From Actinomadura fibrosa (lineage in GTDB: Bacteria; Actinomycetota; Actinomycetes; Streptosporangiales; Streptosporangiaceae): a stretch of DNA of 64,000 bases. Every line of letters begins with the position of its first letter. Position 1 is the stretch's first letter. The notes under the pieces were generated by a model. It saw only the letters and a program-made list of their open reading frames with translations. It ran no database searches and had not been told where the DNA came from. Shown in pieces: positions 1 to 7,967 of the stretch. Where the stretch lies: the NCBI RefSeq assembly GCF_900659615.1, contig NZ_CAACUY010000020.1:1-64000 (forward strand). Reading direction: 5' to 3'. Both the position numbers and the translations under genes were made by a program.

Positions 1-416
1 AGGGTCGGGACGCCGCGCACCGCCAGCGGGACGGTGCGCGCCCGCCCGCCGGCCACGGGCCGCGCGGAGATCACGCAGGGGCAGCCGATCGGCGGCTTCA
101 CGACCGTGACCATCGCCGTCCCGCGTCCCCGCGCGTCCGCGAACGTCGTGGCCGCCGCCGCGACGGCGCAGTCCGCCGAGCCGCGCGCCCCGCCGTTGCC
201 GCACAGCTCGATCAGCACGTTCCCGGACGGCCACGCGTTCAGATCCACGGTGACGGTGTCGCCGACCCTCGCCTCCGTCCGGTCGATCTCCACGGACGGC
301 CCCGGCGCGGCGGCCGAGGCGGGCCCGGCAGCGACCGCGAAGCCGATCGGCAGAACCGCCGGCGCGGCGGCGAGAAGCGCCCGTACCACCGTCTTCCCGA
401 GCCTCCGGGTCCTCAT
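1..416 (-). CDS. Secreted Ig-like protein, C-terminus cut by window edge
   Basis: This reading frame starts at ATG 416 and runs off the left edge, so only about 138 N-terminal residues are visible. A signal peptide is clear: basic MRTRRLGK, a hydrophobic Ala/Leu/Val stretch, then an AxA-type site near residue 36. The mature part (VEIDRTEARVGDTVTV onward) looks like a beta-sandwich with a Cys pair near CGNGG and SADC, reminiscent of the neocarzinostatin-like domains encoded downstream. The ATG overlaps the stop of the upstream DUF916 gene (ATGA), so the two are probably translationally coupled. The function is likely extracellular and surface-associated; the specific ligand is unknown. Confidence 0.75.
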   Translation of the reverse strand, partial: MRTRRLGKTVVRALLAAAPAVLPIGFAVAAGPASAAAPGPSVEIDRTEARVGDTVTVDLNAWPSGNVLIELCGNGGARGSADCAVAAAATTFADARGRGTAMVTVVKPPIGCPCVISARPVAGGRARTVPLAVRGVPT

Positions 417-1453
417 GAGCGTGCCTTGCGACGGCGGCGGACCAGGTAGGCGATGGCGACGGCGGCGAGGACGGCCGCGGCCACCGGCGCCCAGGGTGTC
501 GCCCACCACCCGGTGGTCCGCACCGTCGGCCGGGCCGCGGCCGCATCGTCCTCCGCAGCGGCCGGTGTCAGCCGCAGCGTCGCGGTGAGCGGGCCCGCGG
601 GATAGACGCCGCGGACCCGGTCGGTGAACGTGTAGGCGTTGCCCGGCAGCAGCTCCGGCACCCTCCGCGTGACGGGACGTCCGAGACCCGCGCCGAACGG
701 GCCCGTGACACCGACCCGCGCGGCGGCGGTCAGCCGGACGTTGCCGGTGTTGCGTATCCGGTAGGTGACGTTCACGTCCCCGCGCCCGAGCGGCGGCCGC
801 CCGGGTGCCGCGTCCAGCGCCTCCACCTGGAGGGACGAGGTGAGCGCCCCGTCCACGCGCGCGTACACGCGGGCGGCGATCCGCCGGTCGATGTTGACGC
901 GCTGCCCCTGCGCGCCGGTCGTCTGCTCGGTCACGGCGGCGATGACCCCGCCGGCGTGGTCGCCGGGCGTCGCACCGGACGGCACGGTCAGCGTGAACGG
1001 CAGCTCGGCCGAGCGTCCCGGCCGCACGGTCCGGGTCGGCGCGCCCGCGATCGCGATCCAGGTGCCGACGTCGGTGGCGGGCCGTCCGGCGGCGTACAGC
1101 GCGAACGAGCCGTCCGCGGTGTTGAACGCGTCCGTGGCGTACACGCGGAACGTCAGGGGGCGGTCGCCGGTGTTGGTGACGACCACCTTGTCGCGGACCC
1201 GCTGGCCGGGGGTCAGCGCGTAGACGAAGAAGTCGCGGCGCGACTGCCCGCGGGCCCCGGCCGGCTTGACCGACCACGAGAAACCGCCGGGCACGGGCGC
1301 GGCGACGGGCGTGGCGGCGTCGGCGGAGGCCGCGGCCGTGCGCGGGGGGACGACTCCCCACGCGCCGGGGACCGACCGCGCCGGCAGCAGCGCCGGGGAC
1401 ACGGCGAGGGCGGTGGCCGCGACCAGGACCGCCGCGCCGCGCATTCTCATCAT
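413..1453 (-). CDS. DUF916/WxL-interacting surface protein with C-terminal anchor
   Basis: The 346-aa protein has a signal peptide, a long Ig-like region beginning FSWSVKPAGARGQSRRDFFVY, and a C-terminal membrane helix followed by RRRRKARS. The motifs VTNTGDRPLTFRVYATDAF, GTWIAI and LPFTLTVPSGATPGDHAGG are typical of the DUF916 (WxL protein peptidoglycan-binding) family. In Firmicutes this family sits beside WxL proteins and tethers them to the wall. Here the upstream gene encodes a WxL-like C-terminus, which fits that pairing. I chose ATG 1453, preceded by GGAG nine bases upstream, over a longer GC-rich extension. It overlaps the next gene by four bases. Confidence 0.85.
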   Translation of the reverse strand: MMRMRGAAVLVAATALAVSPALLPARSVPGAWGVVPPRTAAASADAATPVAAPVPGGFSWSVKPAGARGQSRRDFFVYALTPGQRVRDKVVVTNTGDRPLTFRVYATDAFNTADGSFALYAAGRPATDVGTWIAIAGAPTRTVRPGRSAELPFTLTVPSGATPGDHAGGVIAAVTEQTTGAQGQRVNIDRRIAARVYARVDGALTSSLQVEALDAAPGRPPLGRGDVNVTYRIRNTGNVRLTAAARVGVTGPFGAGLGRPVTRRVPELLPGNAYTFTDRVRGVYPAGPLTATLRLTPAAAEDDAAAARPTVRTTGWWATPWAPVAAAVLAAVAIAYLVRRRRKARS

Positions 1454-1550
1454 GAGGGGGAACTCCGCGTATCGTGCTCTGCGCGGGCGGGGTGGGGATG
1501 CTTCGACCATTCCCACCCCGCCCGTCTCACGGGATCGCCTGCCGCCAGGC

Positions 1551-2546
1551 TCAGGACAAAGTCAGGGTGAGGGTGGCGGTGTAGTCGCCGGGGGCGGTCC
1601 CCGCCGGGACGCTGAGGTCCAGGCCCGCGCCCGCCTCGAACGCGCCGCCGCTGGATCCGGCGGCCGACGACGCGAGCGTGCGGGGCGTCCCGAGGGAGCC
1701 CGCCGCGCCCGCGGTCACCGCGCCCTGCGAGCCGTCCGCCACCACCCGCGCGGACGGGGACCACGCGAGGCCCGCCGCCGGGATCGTGCCGCCCGCCGCG
1801 CGGCTGAAGTCGGTGGCCTCGCCGACGAGGCTCCAGCCCGCCTGGGTGCCGCGCGCGTCGGTGACCCTGGCCGTCCGCAGCGTGCCGGTGGAGTGCTCGC
1901 CGGGCGTCACGGTGCCGAGTTCGGCGGTGTCGCCGTCCAGCGCGAGGGTGAGCGCGCCGTTGGTCACCTTGGTGGAGAGGGTCTGCTTCCCGCTCCCCGC
2001 GGGCGTGCCGGGGTCGGTTCCGGGGTCCTCGCCGCCCGGGTCGCCCGGGTTCTCCCCGCCGGTGAACGTGACGGGCGTGAAGCTGTCCTGGCTCCGGTCG
2101 GGGACGCCGTGCGCGGCCATCGTGATGACGTAGCACTGCGTGGTGAGGCAGTCGACGCGGTTGCCGTCGCCGTCGGTGTACTGGGCCTTGACGCCGGGGA
2201 GGGTGACGTCGAAGGTGCCGTCCGCGTTCATGACGTCCTGGCCGGCGCTCGGGGTCGCGCCCTTGTGCACCCACTTGGACGCCTGGAAGGCGTTGGCGTT
2301 GGTCGCGTAGTCGGCGTTCTTCGGCCCGAAGACGACGTAGACGCCGAATCCGTTGTTGGCCGTGGCGCTGAACCCGCTGCCGTGGACGGTCAGGTCCTGC
2401 CCTCCGGGATCGAGACCGCTCGCGGGGGTGACGGTCGTGCCGGGCCCCGCGGCCAGGGCGGGCGCGGCGCCGAGCCCGGCCGTGACCAGTCCGGCGGCGG
2501 CGAGCAGGACCGCGCCGCGCGTGAGTCGTGTGGACGCCTTCTTCAT
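1551..2546 (-). CDS. Secreted neocarzinostatin-like plus WxL-like surface protein
   Basis: The 331-aa product has a signal peptide (MKKASTRLTRGAVLLAAAGL, cleavage near APALA). Residues 35-165 form an Ig-like domain opening TVTPASGLDPGGQ and closing with VDCLTTQC and a PVTF strand, the layout of the neocarzinostatin family. A Pro/Gly/Asp-rich linker follows. The C-terminal 150 residues (TNGALTLALDGDTAELGTV, AGWSLVGEATDF, DLSVPAGTAPGDYTATLTLT) look like a WxL-type surface domain. An iron box lies 30 bases upstream, so the gene should be derepressed when iron is low. The nearby heme ABC genes suggest capture or relay of heme at the wall, which is an inference. The start is supported by AAGGGA. 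Confidence 0.85.
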   Translation of the reverse strand: MKKASTRLTRGAVLLAAAGLVTAGLGAAPALAAGPGTTVTPASGLDPGGQDLTVHGSGFSATANNGFGVYVVFGPKNADYATNANAFQASKWVHKGATPSAGQDVMNADGTFDVTLPGVKAQYTDGDGNRVDCLTTQCYVITMAAHGVPDRSQDSFTPVTFTGGENPGDPGGEDPGTDPGTPAGSGKQTLSTKVTNGALTLALDGDTAELGTVTPGEHSTGTLRTARVTDARGTQAGWSLVGEATDFSRAAGGTIPAAGLAWSPSARVVADGSQGAVTAGAAGSLGTPRTLASSAAGSSGGAFEAGAGLDLSVPAGTAPGDYTATLTLTLS

Positions 2547-2575
2547 CGGTTCCCTTCCGGAAGAACGTCGGTAAG

Positions 2576-2594
2576 TTAGGTAAGGCTTACCTAA
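2576..2594. promoter_or_regulatory. Iron box (DtxR/IdeR/DmdR operator), near-perfect palindrome
   Basis: TTAGGTAAGGCTTACCTAA is a 19-bp palindrome, symmetric except for its central base, and matches the actinobacterial iron-repressor consensus TTAGGTTAGGCTAACCTAA. It lies just upstream of the minus-strand gene starting at 2546. Binding of an Fe-loaded DtxR-family repressor would block transcription in iron-replete cells. Confidence 0.9.
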
Positions 2595-2655
2595 GTTGGG
2601 AACTGTACAGGGAAAACGGCGCAGATCAAGAGGCCGGCGTTCGAGCGACCGGGAG

Positions 2656-3495
2656 TCACGAGGACCTCCGGCGGGCCGTCCGCCGCCGGACCCCGTACCG
2701 GGCAGCGGGTACCGCCAGCAGTGCGGCCCCGGTGACGGCCCAGAACGGCCAGGGCGATCCGGCACGTCCACCGGAGACGGTCTGCTCGAAAGCCGCCGCG
2801 GGGGAGGCGTCGGCGGCCCCGCCCGCGCCGGGGCTCGCACTCCCGGCCGGCGAGGCGGTCGCACCGGGCGTAGAGGCCGTGCCGCCGGACGCTGCGCCGC
2901 CGGACGCCGCACCGGCCGACGACCCGCCGCCGGACGCCGCGCCACCACCCGATCCCGTGCCGCCCCGGCTCCCGCCGGACGAGCCGCTCGACCCCTGACC
3001 GGAACCGGCGCCCTGGAAGCGGATCGGGGTGACGGTGTCCTGGCCGCGGTCCGGGACGCCGTGCGCGGCCATCGTCATCACGTAGCACTGCGTCCTCAGG
3101 CAGTCGACCTTCCGGCCGTCGCCGTCGGTGTACTTCGCCTTCACGGACAGGGTCACGGAGAAGCCGCCGGCGCCGCTCATCGGCGCCTGCCCCGCACCCG
3201 CGGCGGCCCCGCGATGCACCCAGACCGCCGACAGGTAGGCGTTGGCGTTGGTCGTCCAGTCGGCACCGCGGGGCCCGAACACCACGTAGACGCCGAAGCC
3301 GTTGTTGCGCGCGGGATCGAAGCCGGAGCCGCGCACCGACACCGTCTGCCCGGACGGGTTCACGCCGGACGCCGGGGACACCCGCAGTGAGGCGGCGTGC
3401 GCGGGCCGCGCGCCGAGGGCGAGCGCGCCGGCGAGCGCCGCCGCGCCGGCGACCGTGACCGCCGCTGATCTGCGCGGGGCTGATGAGTTAGGCAA
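2656..3495 (-). CDS. Membrane-anchored neocarzinostatin-like surface protein
   Basis: The 279-aa protein has a signal peptide ending near ARPAHA and an Ig-like domain (LRVSPASGVNPSGQTVSV to VTPIRF) close in sequence to that of the 331-aa neighbour, including VDCLRTQC and AAHGVPDRGQD. About 90 residues of Ser/Gly/Ala-rich linker follow, then a membrane helix starting PWPFWAVTGAALLA and an Arg-rich tail. The start is TTG 3495, with AGAGG six bases upstream. No better in-frame start keeps the signal peptide. An iron box overlaps this start. I infer a wall-spanning heme- or metal-binding receptor paired with the ABC importer. Confidence 0.8.
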   Translation of the reverse strand: MPNSSAPRRSAAVTVAGAAALAGALALGARPAHAASLRVSPASGVNPSGQTVSVRGSGFDPARNNGFGVYVVFGPRGADWTTNANAYLSAVWVHRGAAAGAGQAPMSGAGGFSVTLSVKAKYTDGDGRKVDCLRTQCYVMTMAAHGVPDRGQDTVTPIRFQGAGSGQGSSGSSGGSRGGTGSGGGAASGGGSSAGAASGGAASGGTASTPGATASPAGSASPGAGGAADASPAAAFEQTVSGGRAGSPWPFWAVTGAALLAVPAARYGVRRRTARRRSS

Positions 3496-3506
3496 GGCTT
3501 ACCTCT
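3488..3506. promoter_or_regulatory. Iron box A in the divergent heme-uptake promoter
   Basis: TTAGGCAAGGCTTACCTCT matches the DtxR/IdeR consensus in most positions. It overlaps the TTG start of the minus-strand surface gene. Together with box B, 6 bp away, it should couple both divergent operons to iron status. Confidence 0.75.
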
Positions 3507-3512
3507 TAAAAG

Positions 3513-3531
3513 TTAGGTAAGCCTAAGCTAA
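3513..3531. promoter_or_regulatory. Iron box B in the divergent heme-uptake promoter
   Basis: TTAGGTAAGCCTAAGCTAA is the second iron-box-like palindrome in the 123-bp divergent region, facing the plus-strand hmu genes. Further half-site-like sequence (TAATCTAACC) continues to 3538. Confidence 0.75.
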
Positions 3532-3618
3532 TCTAACCGCGATCACCGGTAAAGGCCCTGGTCCCCGGTCGATCGCCCAGGTGGCCGCGAGGCCACGGCC
3601 CCGAGGAATGGACGGCCC

Positions 3619-4239
3619 ATGCATGGCACCCGTACCGCCGCGCGACCGATCGCGGCGCTCGTCCTGGCGGCCGCCGGCGGCCCGCTGCTCGCCCCCGCCG
3701 CGCACGCGGGAACCGGGACGGCGTCCGGACCGTCCGGGCAGACCCTCACCGTCTCGCAGGCGGACGGCCTCCCCGAGAAGGGGGCGACCGTCCGCGTCAA
3801 GGGCGCGAAGTACGACACGGGCAAGGGCATCTACATCGCGCTCTGCAAGGACAACGGGCCCGGGAAGACGCCGTCGCCCTGCGGAGGTGGCGCCGACACG
3901 TCGGGGAGGACGGGCGCCTCCCAATGGATCTCGTCCAACCCGCCCCCGTACGGCAAGGGCCTGGCCGTCCCCTACGGACCCGGCGGCACCTTCGACGTGA
4001 CGCTCACGATCGGCCCCGCGCTCTCCGGCTCGGCGGACTGCTTCACGACCCGCTGCGCCGTGGTCACGCGCGCCGACCACACCCGCACGTCCGACCGTTC
4101 GCAGGACGTGCGAGTGCCCGTCACGTTCGAGAAGGACGGCGACGGCCTGCCCATGTGGACGTGGGGCGCCGCGGGAGCGGCCGTGCTCGTCGCCGCCGGC
4201 GCGGCCGTCGTCGTGCTGCGCCGCCGGAGGACCTCGTGA
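3619..4239 (+). CDS. Membrane-anchored neocarzinostatin-like protein, first gene of heme-import operon
   Basis: The 206-aa protein has a signal peptide (MHGTRTAARPIAALVLAAAG to AHAG), an Ig-like domain with the paired cysteines ADCFTTRC and a closing RVPVTF strand, and a C-terminal helix starting LPMWTWGAAGAAVLVA before RRRRTS. It is the shortest of three paralogous domains in this locus and lacks a long linker. GAGGAA lies ten bases before the ATG. Its stop overlaps the hmuT start by four bases, so it belongs to the same operon. I infer that it hands heme to HmuT at the membrane surface. Confidence 0.85.
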   Translation: MHGTRTAARPIAALVLAAAGGPLLAPAAHAGTGTASGPSGQTLTVSQADGLPEKGATVRVKGAKYDTGKGIYIALCKDNGPGKTPSPCGGGADTSGRTGASQWISSNPPPYGKGLAVPYGPGGTFDVTLTIGPALSGSADCFTTRCAVVTRADHTRTSDRSQDVRVPVTFEKDGDGLPMWTWGAAGAAVLVAAGAAVVVLRRRRTS

Positions 4240-5240
4240 CCCGCCCGAACTTCGCCGCCGCAGCGGTCGCGCTCACCTGCCTGCTGCCGCTGGGCGCGTG
4301 CGCCACCGGGTCCGCGGCCACCTCGCGCTGCGGGCCGGCCACGGTCGCCGCGCCGTCCGGCGATCCGACGCCGATCGACCGCCCCGGCACACCGAGGCTG
4401 CCGGTCACGGTCCGCTCCGCCGACGGGACGAGCGTCACCGTCCGCGACGCGCGGCGGATCCTCGCGGTCAACCTCTACGGCTCGCTCGCCGAGATCGTCC
4501 ACGCCCTCGGCCTCGGCGACCGGCTCGTCGGGCGCGACGTCTCCACCACCTTCCCGTCCGCCCGCGCGCTGCCGCTCGTCACCGCGCAGGGCCACGACCT
4601 GTCCGCCGAGGCGGTCCTGCGGCTGGACCCGTCGGTCGTGCTCGCCGACCGGAGCGTCGGCCCGCCCGAGGTGCTCGACCAGCTCCGCCGCGCCGGCATC
4701 CCCGTCGTCCTCGTGGACGACCGCGAGACCGTCGACGCGATCGGCCCGCACATCACCGCCGTCGCCGCCGCGCTCGGCGTCCCGGACGCGGGCCGCAGGC
4801 TGGCCGCCCGCGTCCGGACCGAGATCGAGGCCGCCGCGTCGCGCGTGCCGTCCGGGAACCGTCCGAAGACCGCGTTCCTCTACGTCCGGGGCAGCGCCGG
4901 CGTCTACCTCATCGGCGGCAAGGGCGCGGGCTCCGATGCCATGATCCAGGCGGCCGGCGCGGTGGACGCGGGCTCCGCCATCGGCCTGTCCGGCTTCCGC
5001 CCCCTCACCAGCGAGGGCATGATCAACGCGGCGCCCGAGGTCATCCTGGTCATGACCGGCGGCCTGAAGTCCGTCGGCGGCGTGTCCGGCCTGCTCAAGC
5101 TGCCCGGCGTCGCGCAGACCCCCGCCGGGCGGGACCGCCGCGTCGTGGACGCCGACGACGGCACGCTGCTGTCCTTCGGCTCCCGCACCGCCGAGACGAT
5201 CAGCGCGCTCGCCAACGCCGTCCACCGGACCTGCGGATGA
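4236..5240 (+). CDS. hmuT: Hemin ABC transporter substrate-binding lipoprotein
   Basis: The 334-aa protein begins with a lipoprotein signal (lipobox LGAC, Cys about residue 22). The body is a periplasmic-binding-protein class III fold with the motifs LAVNLYGSLAEIVHALGLGDRLVGRD, LDPSVVLA, GSDAMIQAAGAVDA and APEVILVMTGG, typical of HmuT/BtuF-like proteins. It should deliver heme to the permease encoded next. GTG 4236 lies within the stop of the preceding gene (GTGA), with GGAGG just upstream. It is co-transcribed with the permease and ATPase genes under the iron boxes. Confidence 0.92.
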   Translation: MTRPNFAAAAVALTCLLPLGACATGSAATSRCGPATVAAPSGDPTPIDRPGTPRLPVTVRSADGTSVTVRDARRILAVNLYGSLAEIVHALGLGDRLVGRDVSTTFPSARALPLVTAQGHDLSAEAVLRLDPSVVLADRSVGPPEVLDQLRRAGIPVVLVDDRETVDAIGPHITAVAAALGVPDAGRRLAARVRTEIEAAASRVPSGNRPKTAFLYVRGSAGVYLIGGKGAGSDAMIQAAGAVDAGSAIGLSGFRPLTSEGMINAAPEVILVMTGGLKSVGGVSGLLKLPGVAQTPAGRDRRVVDADDGTLLSFGSRTAETISALANAVHRTCG

Positions 5241-6286
5241 GCGCACCCGAGCCCGCCCCGGCGAGATGGCCCCGCGGCACGCTCCTGCCGGCCCTCGGGC
5301 TGATCCTGGCGGTGCTGTCCGTCATCGCCGCGGGAGTAGGCCAGGTGGACGTCCCGCCCGACCAGGTCCTCGGCTCGCTGCTGCACCACCTGGGCCTGGA
5401 CATCGGCCCCCGCCCCACCGTCGCGCAGGGCGACAACGCCCTGTGGATCGTCCGGTTCCCCCGCGTCGCGCTCGCCGTCCTCGTCGGCGCGGCGCTCGGC
5501 TGCTCCGGCGCCGTCATGCAGGGCGTGTTCGGCAACCCGCTCGCCGAACCCGCCGTCATCGGCGTCTCCTGGGGCTCCGCCGTCGGCGCCGCCACCGTCA
5601 TCGTGTTCGGCCTGTCCGCCCTCGGCAACTGGACGATCGTGACCGCCGCGTTCCTCTCCGGCCTGGCCACCACCCTGCTCGTCTACGCCGTGTCCCGCTC
5701 CGGCGGCCGCACCGACGTCGTCACGCTGCTGCTGACCGGCATCGCCGTCAACGCCGTCGCGAGCGCCCTCCTCGGCCTGCTCATGTTCGCCGCGGGCGAC
5801 GACGCGCTGCGCGCCATCACGACCTGGAACCTCGGCAGCCTGTCCGGCGCCACCTGGAACGCCGTCGCCGCCGTCACCCCGTTCGCCGCCGCCGGCCTGG
5901 CCGCGGCCCTCGCCTGCGCCCGCCGCCTCGACCTCCTCGCCCTCGGCGAGCGCACCGCCCGCCACCTCGGCGTCGACGTCGAACGCCTCCGCTTCACCTG
6001 CGTCGTCGTGATCGCGCTGATGACGTCCGCCGCCGTGGCGTTCGCGGGCGTCATCTCCTTCGTCGGCCTCGTCGTCCCGCACCTCGTCCGCCTCGTCGCG
6101 GGCCCCGCCCACCGGACCCTCATCCCGGCCAGCGCCCTCGGCGGCGCGATCGTCCTCGTCGCCGCCGACATGGTCGCCCGCACCGCGATCCCGTACCAGG
6201 AGCTCCCGCTCGGCGTCCTCACCGCCCTGCTCGGCGGACCGTTCTTCTTCTGGCTCCTCCGCCGCGCCCGCGGACGGCTCGCATGA
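5237..6286 (+). CDS. hmuU: Hemin ABC transporter permease
   Basis: The 349-aa, roughly nine- to ten-helix protein belongs to the FecCD/BtuC permease family. Diagnostic stretches are RFPRVALAVLVGAALGCSGA, GVFGNPLAEPAVIGVSWGSA, TWNLGSLSGATW and FAGVISFVGLVVPHLVRLV, ending with ELPLGVLTALLGGPFFFWLL. It forms the transmembrane channel for heme passed on by HmuT. The ATG overlaps the hmuT stop (ATGA), and the stop overlaps the start of the ATPase gene in the same way, indicating tight translational coupling. Confidence 0.93.
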   Translation: MSAPEPAPARWPRGTLLPALGLILAVLSVIAAGVGQVDVPPDQVLGSLLHHLGLDIGPRPTVAQGDNALWIVRFPRVALAVLVGAALGCSGAVMQGVFGNPLAEPAVIGVSWGSAVGAATVIVFGLSALGNWTIVTAAFLSGLATTLLVYAVSRSGGRTDVVTLLLTGIAVNAVASALLGLLMFAAGDDALRAITTWNLGSLSGATWNAVAAVTPFAAAGLAAALACARRLDLLALGERTARHLGVDVERLRFTCVVVIALMTSAAVAFAGVISFVGLVVPHLVRLVAGPAHRTLIPASALGGAIVLVAADMVARTAIPYQELPLGVLTALLGGPFFFWLLRRARGRLA

Positions 6287-7095
6287 TCCGCCGCCCCGCC
6301 CCACCGCGCCCGCCCGTCCCCGGCACCCCGGCGATCGAGGTGCGCGACCTCGGCGTCACGCGCGGCGCCCGGACCGTCCTCGCCGGGATCGACCTGACCG
6401 TCGCCTACGGCGAGGTGCTCGCCCTCGTCGGCCCGAACGGCGCGGGCAAGTCCACACTCCTCTCCGCGGTGAGCGGCGACGTCCCGTCCACCGGACTCAT
6501 CACCGTGGACGGCGCGCCCCTCACCTCCTGGACCCGCACCGGACTCGCGATGCGCCGCGCGATCCTCCTCCAGCACCAGACCCTCGCGTTCCCCTTCACC
6601 GTCGCGCAGGTCGTCGCGATGGGCCGCGCCCCCTGGACCGGCACCCCGCTCGCGGACGACGACGAGGCCGCGACCGCCGAAGCCATGCGCCAGACCGACG
6701 TCGCGGCCTTCGCCGACCGCCCCTACCCGCACCTCTCCGGAGGCGAGCAGGCCCGCGTCTCCCTCGCCCGCGTCCTCGCCCAGCGCACCGCCGTCCTCCT
6801 CCTGGACGAGCCGACCGCCGCCCTGGACCTCCACCACCAGGAACTCGTCTTCGGCACCGTCCGCCGCCGGGCCGCCGCGGGCGCCGCCGTGGTCGCGGTC
6901 GTCCACGACCTGGGCCTGGCCGCCGCCCACGCCGACCGGGTGGCCGTCCTCCACGACGGCCGCCTCGCCGCGTGCGGCCCCCCGTCCGACGTCCTGACCT
7001 CGTCCCTGCTGACCCGCGTCTACGACCACGACATCGAAGTGCTCCCCCACCCCCGCACAGGCCACCCCCTGATCCACCCCCACCGCGGCTCGTGA
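6283..7095 (+). CDS. hmuV: Hemin ABC transporter ATP-binding protein
   Basis: The 270-aa ATPase carries Walker A GPNGAGKST (residues 50-58), Q-loop LLQHQ (near 97), signature LSGGEQ (151-156), Walker B VLLLDEP (171-177) and H-loop VVHD. The spacing and the FPFTVAQVVAMGR segment fit the HmuV/FhuC subfamily. It powers heme import through HmuU. It is the last gene of the plus-strand operon and ends two bases before the convergent sigma-factor gene. Confidence 0.93.
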   Translation: MIRRPAPPRPPVPGTPAIEVRDLGVTRGARTVLAGIDLTVAYGEVLALVGPNGAGKSTLLSAVSGDVPSTGLITVDGAPLTSWTRTGLAMRRAILLQHQTLAFPFTVAQVVAMGRAPWTGTPLADDDEAATAEAMRQTDVAAFADRPYPHLSGGEQARVSLARVLAQRTAVLLLDEPTAALDLHHQELVFGTVRRRAAAGAAVVAVVHDLGLAAAHADRVAVLHDGRLAACGPPSDVLTSSLLTRVYDHDIEVLPHPRTGHPLIHPHRGS

Positions 7096-7097
7096 CC

Positions 7098-7967
7098 TCA
7101 ACGCCCTCCCGGCACGCGGGTGAGCTTGCCGGGATCGAGAACGCCGTAGACGGCATGGATGCGCCCGCCGCGGACGTCGAACGCGACCAGCTGCCGCTGC
7201 CCGCCGATCACCGTCCAGACCGCCGGCTCGCCGTTCGCCTGCACCACGCGGGCGTCCTCCAGCGGATAGCGCGACATCAACCCGGCCACGAACGCCACCA
7301 CGTCGTCACGCCCGACGATCGGACGCAACGCGGCGCGGACCTTCCCCCCGCCGTCGTTGTAGGCGACCGCGTCCTCGGCCAGCAGCTCCGTCAACGCGGC
7401 CATGTCACCGTTCCGCGCCGCGGTGAGGAACCGGGTGAGCAGCTCAGCATGATCCGAGGACGCGGGAGCGAACCGCCCCGAAGCCCTGGTCAGATGACCG
7501 GCCGCCCGACGGTGCCACTGCCGGCAGGTCGCGACGGGCTCGTCCAGGATCCCGGCGATCCGGTCGTACGGCATGTCGAAGGCCTCGCGCAGCACGAACA
7601 CCGCGCGCTCGGGCGGCGACAACCGCTCCATCATGTGCAGCGTCGCGTACGACAGCGTGTCGCGCAGCTCGGCGGTCTCCAGCGGCCCGAACGCCTCGCC
7701 GTCAACGGGTTCGGGCAGCCAGGGCCCCGTGTGGACCTCCCGGGCCGCACGCGCCGACCGGAGCTGGTCCAGCGCCAGGCGGGTCACGACCGTCACCAGG
7801 AACGCGCGCGGCTCGCGAACCCGCCCCCGGTCGGTGCCCATCCACCGGACGAAGGCCTCCTGCACCACGTCCTCGGCGTCCCACATGCTGCCCAGCAGCC
7901 GGTATCCGAGCCCCAGCAGCAACCGCCGGTACCGCTCGAAGACCTCCACACCGTCACCGGCGCTCAT
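7098..7967 (-). CDS. ECF41-family RNA polymerase sigma factor (SigJ-like) with SnoaL-like C-terminus
   Basis: The 289-aa protein has sigma region 2 (YRLLGSMWDAEDVVQEAFVRW), region 4 (SPPERAVFVLREAFDMPYDRIAGIL) and a fused NTF2/SnoaL-like C-terminal domain. The hallmark ECF41 motifs WLPEP and DGGGK are present, and DPGKL near the end corresponds to the NPDKL motif. In this group the C-terminal domain regulates activity in place of an anti-sigma factor. ATG 7967 overlaps the stop of the lipase gene (ATGA). ECF41 factors are usually encoded beside a carboxymuconolactone decarboxylase, oxidoreductase or epimerase, and a secreted lipase partner is unusual. Confidence 0.92.
   Translation of the reverse strand: MSAGDGVEVFERYRRLLLGLGYRLLGSMWDAEDVVQEAFVRWMGTDRGRVREPRAFLVTVVTRLALDQLRSARAAREVHTGPWLPEPVDGEAFGPLETAELRDTLSYATLHMMERLSPPERAVFVLREAFDMPYDRIAGILDEPVATCRQWHRRAAGHLTRASGRFAPASSDHAELLTRFLTAARNGDMAALTELLAEDAVAYNDGGGKVRAALRPIVGRDDVVAFVAGLMSRYPLEDARVVQANGEPAVWTVIGGQRQLVAFDVRGGRIHAVYGVLDPGKLTRVPGGR

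Noticed and set aside
2656..4239. HtaA-domain heme receptors
   Set aside because: The location next to hmuTUV suggested HtaA, but the conserved WGVKxSFRxY-type signature is missing. The TVTP..SG....V.G.G opening and VDCxTxxC pair fit the neocarzinostatin fold better.
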